Of a DNA stretch of 64,000 nt, positions 1 to 12,300 are shown one piece after another (the first letter of the stretch is position 1; each line of letters starts with the position of its first letter). The stretch is taken from NCBI RefSeq assembly GCF_040115645.1, contig NC_089568.1:2871001-2935000 (forward strand), in the 5' to 3' direction. A model generated the notes under the pieces. The model did no database searches. It was given only the letters and a program-made list of their open reading frames with translations, and was not told the origin of the DNA. Source of the DNA: Euwallacea fornicatus. Taxonomy: Eukaryota; Arthropoda; Insecta; Coleoptera; Curculionidae. The position numbers and the translations under genes are program-made.

Positions 1-882
1 AAAATGATCTGATATGTATACGCCACGATTGTGTAACACCTAAAATTTATTACGATTCTGAAATTGGGTTAAAACGTTTAAGGCAGCTGCAAAAATGTTA
101 TATGTAATATTTATTATTAATACTCACGTTCTAAATATATTTTATTTACATTAGTGACTAAGATGGGTCATTCTTCTGCTTCTATGCTCAATGCGGTTGA
201 CCTACGCGTGCTGCAATCAACGAACCCAAGGAAAGTTGCAGTAAAGTATTAGAAAATATGACTATTCCGACTTAACTGGGTGATCTAGGTATACACCCAT
301 TACGCAATACGGATTTTGCTGAATTGTCTTGAACCAGATTTCATCGCAGACACTTTCTTGCAGGCACCAAACGAGCATTTACTAATTGAAAAAAACATCG
401 TGGGCGGATATGTAGATGTGATGTATCAAAATTTAGATAAAAAATCAAATTTAAAGTAATGAATGGGCATTTAATCGGACCTTTAAAATACGCGATTTAG
501 TCTCACTTTTTGGGATATTTTTGCATGCACAGAAGCTAGAAAAATTTATTTTGGGAACGGCTTGGAAGAACAATGGAATTTGATGAAGGCGTTGCAAACT
601 TCTCTAATAAATAATATATGAACCATGTACTTGACACGACAAAGGAAGACCGTGGAATGATTTGAATGAATGAATAAAGAAACGCATAATTATGAGAATA
701 ATTTGTAGCTTTTTTAACCTTGAGGATGGTCGAAGTAAACGAAATTTGTATAACTGCATATTCGTGTGTGAGTTGACAAGGAAATAGATGCTATGTGATC
801 ACATCTCCATTTACTCCGTCTCAAAAGCAAATTGACTCAAAAGTTTCAGTAATTATCCCATTGAACAAGTATGACGTTCTCA
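1..882. other. No gene recognised (left flank)
   Basis: AT-rich sequence with only short reading frames. A 29-codon frame starts at about 163, and a short open stretch follows a cag at about 364, but neither has a recognisable family or consistent splice phases. Possibly worn-out mobile DNA. Confidence 0.5.
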
Positions 883-2269
883 TATACAGGGTGGTAATCA
901 TAATGGAGATATTTCAGGCAGTGATAATACTTTTCAAAATAATTTAAAAAATGACAATAGACCTATGGTCGAAAATGTATCATTTTCGATCTACATACAG
1001 AGTGACAAAGTATCACATTTTTTTCTATACTTTGCATTTTCATCACGTATGCTTTGAGTTAAGTTTTTAAAATTTCCTGCACGTATTTTCTTTAAGACCC
1101 TTTATAACAAAATATCAAAATAGTCGGTGTTCATATACAAGGTGATACATTTTTTTGGGCCATGTACAATTTTACGGTTTGTCTCTATTTTTGAAATACC
1201 CTGTATAAATTCTGTTATCAAATTTAAATTCCTCTTTGAATTGATTAGTTCTTTGGTTTTTGCAATATTTTCGTATCTATCGCCTTTTTCGTAGAATTTG
1301 CAAAAATATCAATCGATTCGAATTAAGAATGTACAGGGAAGGAAGGAAAAAAATGCTCATCCGAATCAGTCATCAACCATTTAAAGCAATTCGTAATATT
1401 TAATCAAATTTCTTAAAATAAAAATAAATCTAAATGAAAACAAGATTATAAAAACTGTCGAAAATTCAGTGCCTCTTAAATCTCCCGCCTTGAATAGTTT
1501 GGATTTTTTTTTAGGGATACCTGAAGTAACTCGTGTATCAGACCTCAGATCTTCAGAGGAGGAGTTGCGAAATACAATAGTGGATTTATGCACTATTCTA
1601 TTTTCCATCTATCGTTCTAACATCATGTGCAATACTCCATGATTATTTGATAGACTGTTGGTCTATGAGAAAGAGAAGAATCATGCATCTTAATAGGAGA
1701 CGAATATTTTCAACAGTTTTTGATAATTTTGTTTTTGTGTAAATTTATTTTTATTTAATAAAATTTGATTAAATGTTACGAATTGCTTCAGATGATTAGT
1801 AACTGAGCCAGATAATTTTTAAAAAATTTATTTCTTTTACATTCTTAATTTGCATCGATAAATATTGTTATAAATTCTACGAAAACGATAAAAGGTGCGA
1901 AAATACTGGAAGATACCAAAGAGCTAACGAATTGAAAAAGTGTAAATTTGCTATCAGAATTCATACAAAGTGTTTCAAAAAATACAAAGCATAAAATAGT
2001 ACATGACAAAAAACATATCACTCTATATGTGGCTATCGACGATTTTACCATTATGTTGTAGTGTATCTTAAAAAAAAATAGGTGCACGAAAGTAAAAAAA
2101 AGTTCATTTAAGGCATACCTGAGAAAGATGCACAATATGAAACTTTGCTACCCTGCATATTGGGAATGATGCTTTTTTGGACCATGGATCTATTAGCATT
2201 TTTTTATGATCTTGCAGACTGCTTCCGCCCCCTGAAATATTTCCATGGTGATATGTCACACCCTGTATA
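883..2269. mobile_element. Foldback element with about 570-bp inverted arms
   Basis: The left arm (about 883-1466) and right arm (about 1706-2269) are diverged inverted copies of each other. The outer ends read TATACAGGGTG on the left and CACCCTGTATA on the right. Inner blocks also pair, for example CGTAGAATTTGCAAAAATAT near 1290 with the reverse complement of the sequence near 1870, and GCAATTCGTAATATTTAATC near 1387 with the reverse complement of the sequence near 1770. The loop of about 240 bp holds no transposase. This is best described as a non-autonomous long-TIR element, probably moved by a Tc1/mariner-type enzyme, since similar termini recur in the window. Confidence 0.8.
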
Positions 2270-3385
2270 TAGAGCACTTTATGATTAATTTTTCGGTCCA
2301 ATTTCTCGTTTTGCAAATCGATTGGAATTTTGGGCATGGCCCCATATCAGGGCCGGCCGCGTCTTTCCTAATTTGGGTTACATAATGGGCCGGTCTCGAG
2401 ATGTTATGCCGCGTATCATTTCACTTTTCGATATACGTGCGTCGGTTTATCTCTCAGACTTACATGTTTCATCTTTGCATGGGCCATATGAAAGAAGTCT
2501 TGTGGGCATTTTTTGCTTCCTCGTGTTGCAAAGTTATCATTTTTAATTAAATTAATGGGTATTTTATCGCTATGGTGGCTTGAAGCTCTGTAAGTGGTTT
2601 GGTATTATGTATGCGACAATATAGATAAAAGAAATTGTACTCTACTAGTTTTTATGAAAATCGAATGTTGCTCGTTTATATCGTCACAATTACAATTTTT
2701 CTTTTCAATTGCCCAAAATCTCCATTGGTTTTTATAATATACTATGGGATATGTGAATTTATGGATCCTCATTTAAAGACGTTTTTGAAAATGACCAAAA
2801 TAGGTATTCAAATAACCTCATGTAGGAAACTAAAGGAGATACGTCTTATGCAGATGATTAATTTATATGTTCTTAGAGGCTAATTATTTACATAAAAATT
2901 ACCGAAAATTTAGGTACCATACTCCCTGCATTTATATGAGACCTGAAAACAAAGTGCAACCTAAACCCTTACTCTTTATCCTCGCATTCTTTCTGTTATA
3001 GTAAAGAATCCATACGAAGTACCCATAATCCATGGCATCATCACACGCAGGTTACCTACCCTCACTACAAACACATACCATCGGAACTTTACAAAATCAA
3101 CTTTCAAATTATCCGCCAGTCTGGTTTAATACCCCACCGAAAAAAGTAACCCTAAACTACAAGGTACCACCAGAAACGCACATGATCCAGTTTTCTTCGA
3201 CCTACCGAAAAGCAAAGAACTCGTTTTAAAGGACGCTCCAAATCCGTCAATGAACGAAAGTAAGAGTGGTGCGTAAGAGTACTTGCAGATAGTATCACTT
3301 ATCATACGTGCGAACGAACAAGCAGCCTGTGATATAACACTCCTCAAAAGTATGACTTTTCAAAAATAGCAAAAACGACATTAAA
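2270..3385. other. Intergenic sequence and 5' flank of the GH18/CBM14 gene
   Basis: No coding exon recognised. A CAGGGCCGGCC motif near 2346 resembles the ends of dispersed repeats. The last 100-200 bases should hold the promoter and 5' UTR of the gene that starts at 3386, but I see no clear TATA or initiator element. Confidence 0.45.
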
Positions 3386-6300
3386 ATGAAGAACTTTTCG
3401 AGATTGCTTTTGGTACTCGGTGCGGCGTTGTGCGTTTTCCATGGGGTGGATGCAAGTTTAAAGAAAGAGTGTGGGGGTAATAAGGGACTAAGTACCTCAA
3501 AATTGGTTTGTTACTATAGTACCGTAGACGTAATTGACGGGTGTTATTGTACTCACGTGATTTTGCCGGCAAATGCGGATGTCAAGGTGGTTGAAAAGTT
3601 GAAGAAAAAGGCCAATGGGGTGAAGGTTTATGTGACCGTCAGTGAATTTAACCAGGTAAAAGAGAATTTTCTGGTATATGCTTTATCATGTAATGTAACT
3701 ATGCGATTTTTGGGGATTTTTAAGGTATTCCTAAGGTTTCCAATAAAATATTAAAGTTTTTTAAAAATTTCTGTGCATTTTTTCAAAGTATGTGAAGCTT
3801 TTCTTATGAATACCTCAGTTTTCAAGCTAATTGAGGTCTACATTAGATCATAAGTTTTTTGTGACAATGATGAATTCCTTCGAACTCGCATACGTGAACA
3901 AACGTTCAGTCACCACTCTCCAAGATTGATTTAATTATTGTTTCAACATACATAATAGATATAATAAGTACAAACTATCTCATTAGTAAGCACTTAAAAC
4001 CCGAAATAATTCATCTAATACTGTCGGACTGAGAGATTCCGAATTATAATTAGAAAGGGGACCACTCCTTACGAGCATAAATTAAGAGAAAAATTGCAAA
4101 TGGTTCGAAATGGATTATACGCTTACGCTACCACTTGAAAACAATGAATCATGAAGTCTATAATAAGGCGTGTTTCGTAAGTGCGCTTTGAGATTGTTGA
4201 TAAAAGTTAATCTCTTGAGATCAATGGATATAGAAGTGGGTTTAAGAATATTGGAAAATGCCGGTAATGACTTGTCAGATGAAGAGATTTTTAAGAGATA
4301 ATGGTTTATATAGAAGTTTATTTAACGAACAGTTAAATAATATCATTTACGTATGGGTCAAAAATCAAAAACACTTAATTATTATAATCTTTAAACCATC
4401 TCGATCCTTGAAAATCGAATAAGATTTAAAAAGTTATTTTGCCCTGAAAAATTTGCAGTTACCACCAGTGTGCCACTTTTCTCCACATGCAACCCTAACT
4501 TCTCGGTTACATAGTAGTCATTGTTTATGGCGTGGAGGCAATAGATAAAGTCCTTCTCCTTGCTCGCCTCCTATGTGAGGAAATCAAAAGCTAATCGGAT
4601 ACATTCTCTGAATGGTAAATTCTCTCAGGATTTATCGACAATAGAGTGTTACTTTAGTTGGGCAATTCGAGTTTGAGATGATGGAATTTTTGCAGATCGA
4701 TTTTTTGTCCTGCGTTAATTTGTCTACTGCTGAAAGCACATTTAAATAATAATGATTACAATGCAATCTAAAGCCTGTTTCAGTTCTTTCAAACCTGATC
4801 CTATAAAATTATTCCTTACATCATAACCAGTTGCAACTAATGGTACTTACTCTCATGTTTGGAAACCCCAACTATTTTTATTGCAGTTATTTGTGGCACT
4901 TAAGCTCTCTGAGCAAAGCCTTTGGCATTATCACCGCGTAATTGTCGGAAAATTACACTGCATTAACGACATACATTTATTTCTAGGGACTCATCGATCT
5001 TCTCAAAAGCACGAAAATCGACGGATTGGAACTCAGCCTCAGGAAACTCGACTCGAAGAACGACATAACTGACTTCATATCGACGATCAAAACGAAAATC
5101 GGGGCTCATTTGGAAATTGCTCTGGCAGTACCACCTAAAGCGGAACTGGTGGCTAAATACTTTGATTTTAAGCCTCTAAGCAAGCATGTGGATTTATTTA
5201 TTCTGCAAACCGCCTTTTTGGGAGCTTCCACTAATGTTACTTTCCATCCCAGCAGATTATCGGGAATGTGGGATATGCAGAATACGGTAGGAAGATTAAT
5301 CCAAAAATTACTATTCAAAAGAGCAATGTTTTAATTAAGAAATTTCTATCTTCAAAATTACTTTTGGTTGGAAAATTAGATTTCAAGTTAATTTTTATTG
5401 AATTTCAAAGACAAAATTTTAAAATTTTGTAGAAACATTTTGGCACATAAAATCGAACAAACATTTATTTGTGTTTTTGCATCAAAATTGCTTGGAAATC
5501 ATTAGAATTTCAGTTCCGACATTGAAACCTCGTTGAACACTGATTCGATTTTTTAAACTTCCTCGTGTTGGTAAGGTATAATTTCAGTTTCATTTGGTTT
5601 TTAGCAGATTTCAGTTTCATCACTGAAATCTATGAATTTTTTATGCTCTACTGAGAGTTATCAATTATGAAGTGACATTTTCATTTCATGTTAAAACGGT
5701 AAAGCACCATGACGCGAAAGGAATTTCAGTCGCAAACACGGAATATACATATAAGAACACAAACTTTGATAGAATAAGATTGCTCTTAGGTCCACTGTAA
5801 TGGCTCATTTTCAAATTTAAAACTTAAATATCATCATATAGGCCTAAATTTTATGTTTAAAATCTTACATATTAAAGTGTTTCTGCTCCAGCACTGAAAT
5901 GAACGAATTTTAATTTGAATTTTTAAAATCTTCTTTCGATGTTTAAGGTCTATTGAAATTTAAAAAATCTGGACCTGTAAATTTCCGACTTCTGTAATTT
6001 TTGATTTCTATAAAATTCTGGTTAGACTTTTGATTGCAGCATATCGATGTTCCATACAAATTTCTGTTTCAAGTATCGCGGATATTACTTTTTTTTTTAA
6101 TACAGAACTTTCGAATTTTTCATATTTTGAACCAAATTGTCTTCATATTTGAGTTTTAGTTATAAAAAATTTTAATTTAAATTCAAAACAAAATTGAATG
6201 TGTATGATATATGACCTGTATGGATCTAAACATTGTCTCAATCAATGGCTGCTCCGCCTCGCACCGTGACTTTTTTCGCTTCTTTTTCGACCAAAGATTC

Positions 6301-9300
6301 GAAGTCAGATTCCAGTTTTAATTTCAACGCTGAAATTTTCAAGTTCCGTTTAAGGTTATTTTTCACGGAACGTTTCTCTCAGTAAATTTCCACACGTTGC
6401 CTTCACAAAATCATGACTAATTTACGTTGCAAAGCTCCCTTAATTCAGGTATAAGTTGAATCAGTAATAATTAAATCCAAACCTTCGACCACACTGTGGG
6501 AGGATCTACTTTCGATTTTGTTGATTTGTCTTGTTTTTCAAGAAATATCCGCAGAGGTCCTTGAACGTTTTTTTAATCTTTATGGTAACGGCGCCTACAT
6601 AGCTCCTCCTACGGATAAATGTCCTATTATGGGTCACAACCGGAATCCTTGTTATAATTATTCGCAACATGGCTAAATGACCGGAGATTCGATGATTTAA
6701 TGTATAAGCTATGTCAATGTTTCTCTACGAACATTACAATACAAGGTGTTCCAAACAACTTTGAACCAAAAAACATACAGAACTTTCCTGTAGACTGTAT
6801 TGATATGGGATATGTTAATGCTTTGTTTGACTTACATGGCATTTTTCGTCCTAGTTTAAATAGCCTACATTGTTCTACTGCAAAGGAGGCGTTCCGAAAT
6901 CTACATAATAGCCAATCAATCGATGATTGACATCGGTTGTGGATGAAGAAGGATGTAGTGGTATTTCAAACCCTTCAAGGACCCTTTTCGAAAATGTGAA
7001 GGTCCTGTGGATCCATTCTAATAATACACTTTTTGCTCCGAAACCATTTCTCGTCTGCATAAACCTTGGAGGATATTTTTCACAATCAATCATCAAAAAA
7101 AGCTGGTTTCATGTTCCTGTTCCGAAATGGTTTTTTTCACTTCTTTGTTCACTTTCCAGCGGCAATTAGGTAGCCACATAGAGTCCCCTCGGTCTGATAT
7201 AGCGAGATGTAACTTTGATTGATGGATTTTTGTACAATAATTTAAGTCTAAGTTTGTAAAAACTAAATATAAATAACTAAATCCAAGGATGGATTAAATA
7301 GATGTTAATTGTTCTGACTAGAGCTCTAATTGGAATCTATCAACATTAAATTAGTTAGCAAGATCCGGTAGCCTTTACCACTAAAAGTCCTTTATTGAAG
7401 CAAATAACTCTTGAAATGTCAAGATTTTTCTATCAAATGTTAAATTATTAATTTTAGCCTAAATTGGCACATATATGGATTAAATATCAAATATGCTTTA
7501 CGGCATCTATGTGTGAGGTTCTCAGGGTCATCGGATATTATTGAAAGGTTTACCGATTTTTGAAAATTTTCAGTCTTTTTCTTATTCGCGTTCAGGAAAG
7601 CGCACTTTGCTGCCCACATTAGAAAATTTAAATTTACTTTCTAACAGTGGTGCAGGAAAGAGGATGTTCCTTCTGAGAGAAATAACTTTGATAACTATTT
7701 TCTCGCACTAAATACCTGATAGCGACTTAGATATTTGTATTGTTCTTTAAACACAAGTTAGCGTGCCGAAGGTGTTCTAAAAATTTTTTTTTATTCCAGC
7801 AGGAAACGTGTTGACTGCTTCCTCGTAGAGCAGTCGGGTGTTAGAAAGTATCGCTTTTCGTATCGTTTAAGAAAACAACTATTCCAGTTTTTCACGTTAG
7901 TTTTGGAAATATCGCAAAACTTCCAGATAATTTTGCAAGCAGAAAGTAGTTTGAAAGACTTTTCACAAACTTTTTATTAAGATAATTTTCAATACGGGTG
8001 TGTTTTTTTCAATGATTAGTGAGAGGATCTCCGAAACTAGTAGAGTTACGAACTCGATTAAATGAGAAAAGAATTGTAGCTTTAAGGGATCAATTTAAAG
8101 CCACTTTTGGTTTCTTGAAAACGTGTATGGTTTGTTGAATATTTGGCAAAAACCAAATTTTGTTCATTTATTTTAACCGATCTAGCGGTGTAATTATTGG
8201 TTCTAGAGAAATTATATAAATATGAAATGTAGATAATTGTGCCCTGAGAAAGATAAGCTAACCAAATTTTTTCTGAGCACTGTCATTTTTCAGTATGGCA
8301 TAAACCTACTTTTTTTATAGAAAGCATAGTAGGTTTTCGTTGTTTAAAAAGGCATTTTTTTCCAGCTTCAAATGATGTAAATGAGCAGACAATTATACTG
8401 CATGACATAGAAAAGAGAACACCCCGTAAAAATGGTTTCATTTAAATAATTTTTGGTATGAATGTTTCCTACGTTCAGGCAAATACTTCACTAAAAAATT
8501 TAGTTGTTAAAAACCAAAAAAAAAAATTAATAAAATTCTTTAAAAATTGCAAGAATTTGTAGAGTTTTTAAAGTTTTTATGGTCCGAATCGATTTTTGGA
8601 GCCCAAGACATTTTCTGCAATTTTTTAAAAGGGATTTTTACTAAAATAAAGTAGCATTAGGAAGATTTTCTGCGAATTTGTGGCACCGATTTTGGTACTC
8701 TACTGAAGAAGTTTTCCTACATCTAAATATCGCTTCTATCAATTCTGAAAGATGTGGTCATAAGGTTAGTTCAGGTTAGTAATAAAGTTCTGTTAAGAAT
8801 GATGAAATTATGTTTGCAACATATGCTTTGAACACAGAAGAATGCACCATAGAGATCTTTAGGTCATATTAGGTAACAAAAGTTGGAACCTTTGAAGCAA
8901 ATTGGAATTTCATAGGAGACCATCGAGAGGACAAGTGTCCTCACCAGGAAAAACATTATGTCCATCCACAAATTCTTCTATTTAACACACACAAACGGCG
9001 TTATAATGGTAATTTATACGACCACATTGATCAAGTACACTCACATTTCTTACAGCTAAACCATTCTGGTTTAAATGCATCAGCTGCTTCCTGCATAATT
9101 CATCAAGCTATTACAGGCTGGACATTTGACTGGTACTCCGCGTGCGTTCGGAACCACACCCATTAATTTCTATTGAAATCATCCATAATATCAAATAACA
9201 TAATCTTAAACAATCATTACATAACATTCTAATTAAATGCTAGTGACCGGCTGCAACGCCCAAGGGGGCTCAAACGCTTGTCTCCATTCACAACTATCGT

Positions 9301-12300
9301 TACTGGAAAAATTAAGAGAATGGTCACTATAAGAAGAAAATAATGTGTCTTTAAACTTCCGCATTGGAAGAATAACACTTCCTGTGATGGAGTTTAAAGA
9401 ATAATTTCGCGAGTTTTTCAATACCAACATTCGCTATTGGTGAAATTGTAACAGGATGTGGTACTAATAATCACATTGTAGACTGTAGGTACCTGCTTCG
9501 GTATTTTTTCATTAATATACAAGAAGAAACAATAGGAAATTTTAATATGTCGATGAATTTATAATACGATTACATAATTTTTAATAAAACAGAGATGTTT
9601 TGTCAATCAAAAGTTATTTCAGGACTCCGTAGTGGACCTAGCAAGCGGACTTGGGGCCCCGTTATCGAAACTAGTGATAACAGCCCCAGTTCAAGCCTTC
9701 CAGTTCACCCTACAAAATGAAGAATATACAGCGCCGGGAAGTCCCGCTTTAGATCTGAAATCTATCACCAGGAACGAGCTTTGTCACCTGATGGAGTGGG
9801 GAAACTGGACCCTTGAGAGTGATGAAGATCAGGCAGGACAATACATTTTTAGGTGAGGTTTTTGGCGATATTTTCTTTTTTTCTGTTCATAAAAGAAACA
9901 AAAGTACCACAGATTCTACTGCCACTGTCACGGCCTCCATATGGACGGTCGTTGGTACGCGTTACGCTAGAAATACCACCATGGGCAATGTCGAACGTAT
10001 TAGGTAAAACGTCTGAGCACGACTACAGAAAGTGGAGCGGCTGTTGCGTAACATGTTTTGGCTTTTATCTACAGAGTGGGCTAAAAAAGTTGTTCAGCTT
10101 TCAAGAGGCATTATGCGGAGGAGAGGAAAAAGGGAGATCTGAGACAAATTGGCCTGAATATAAATGAATTTTTTATTGCCATGGTAAACACGTTTCCAGT
10201 GCCTCTCTTGCTTGCCTTTAAATTCAAACATTGCTGTTCGATCGCAATATTAAATCAAACTGTCTGATTTGAATTGCACATAATAACATGATATATACAA
10301 ACCTCCACAGGCGCTTAGATCAAATGGTGACTAATGGGCCCCATATGATCTTAAGCCTATTGAATTTTTCGGACTCGTTCGTAGATCCGTTAAATTGCAT
10401 TTGAATTTACAGGTGTGTCGGTTCAATGCAAAATGCAATAGTAAGCGATAGCTTTAGGTTTCCTTGACTTTATTATTTATTTAAAATTAATATGGATGAA
10501 AAACAATAAACTCAATTAACTAATTGGAAATCAGAGCAGCAGAAGCTTATAGTGACTTGGAAAAATAATTCGAACGTGATTTTAATTTATTTGACACAGT
10601 TTAGAAACGTTTGAAGATGATAGCAGTGAGATGTCTCCGTATGAAAGTTGAAGCAAAATTGCATTACGGTGTTGCCATTTAGCAATTTCTAATTGGTACT
10701 TCTGCATAAATCAGTTTAGCCTGCACTTCAATTTTTTTAAAGTGGCAAATTCCTCGCAATATTATGCAAATGAATTAATTAAAAATGAAACACCCATCGA
10801 TTCAATTACAAACTAGGACACATTTTAGGGTTACACAACAAATCTGCACAACATTTAGGGCAATTACTCGCGTACATGTGACATTAAAACCTCTCGTCTC
10901 GATATAAATTGCGAAGTGTTATCGCGAAATTGTCGTCCAATCGCAAGAATATGTTAATTTATTATTGGGGAATTAATTAAATAAGTACTTTGGGTGGAGT
11001 TCGCCGGTATTACCTGGGTGACTATGCAAATGACCCTCCCGTTTGTTGATAATAAAGAAGTTTTTGTTGGAAAAAAAAAATTTCATCAGCTTCAACGTTT
11101 AGTGAAAGGTACCAGAATTGGTTAGACAATTTCATTGTTTCTGGTTTCATAACAAATAGGTGACTTTTTTTAATATGTTTATATGAGGAAGCTTTCACTT
11201 TGTGTTTTTCTCAAATTTTGTTCTAAAGTCAGCAAACAAAAATCTTGAAGAAGAAATTGAAAAATAAAGGTAACGAAGAGATCCTCAGATACATCGAGAT
11301 ATCTAAACCAAATCTTTTTTTTATAATTTATCTTCTTTCCTTCTTAGCAATGATCAGTGGGTTGCTTTCGACGACTCCAAATCCATAGACATCAAGGCGA
11401 AATATACGAGAGTCCGAGGTTTGGCTGGAATCGCTCTCAAAGATTTATCACAAGACGGTGGCTCTGAATGTGGAACCACAATTTTACAGGCAGTTTTCAA
11501 TGGTATATACATATAGAAAAATGCTTGATCTGTTTATAAAACAATTTATTGGGTATTTAAGGGTTGTCGAGACAAGCTCGTGCTCCACGTCAAGCGATAC
11601 TGCACTCGTTGGAAAGAGAAATTGTGGACAGTTCTTCGAAATCTTTGGACTCGGTTCAAGTCTCCCCTTTCAGAATCTCCAGAGTTATTGATACTGAGGG
11701 GAAGATTCATGTGGTTCGCCAGGTGAGTGTAGAAATGTTTGGTAATGTTTCAACCGGGTAAAAATAGCTTATAGTGGCCTCTGTGATTCTTAGAGGTAGC
11801 TGAGGTCAATAAAATTGAAAAAAGATAATAGGTTATCAATTTATTTATAATTTTTTTAAAAATCAAATAATGTTTTAGTTCATTTTATTTTTACGATTTT
11901 ACGTAACAGAAAAAAAAATATGCGATGGCCGGGAATCGAACCCGGATCAACTGCTTGGAAGGCAACTATGCTAACCATTACACCACCATCGCATGTTTAC
12001 TTCAGATGTCGTAATCGCAAATAACATTCACTTTCTACACAAATGTTCCACTTTCAATATTTTTTTAAGGGAAAGTTTATTAGATCTCATATACAACGTT
12101 TTATCTCGAATGGATACGCGTGAGAAAATAAAAACGCCAATATATTTTAATTTCTCCAATAAAAAATTCTTAAATTTTCAGACTTGTATACGTTTTTCCC
12201 CTTTAGCTTCCATAATATATTTAAGCTATCCAGGAAAACAGAATTTTTGGTTTTAATTATGTCTGAAAAACAGTGCTGTAATTTTACATTTGGCACACAT

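Noticed and set aside
163..460. Short frames near the left edge (MGHSSASMLNAVDLRV and PDFIADTFLQAPNEHLLI)
   Set aside because: Too short, in different frames with stops between, no recognisable family.
4887..4986. Possible 5' extension of GH18/CBM14 exon 2 from an earlier ttgcag acceptor
   Set aside because: In the required phase the extension adds residues with no GH18 similarity, whereas 4987 continues the barrel directly.
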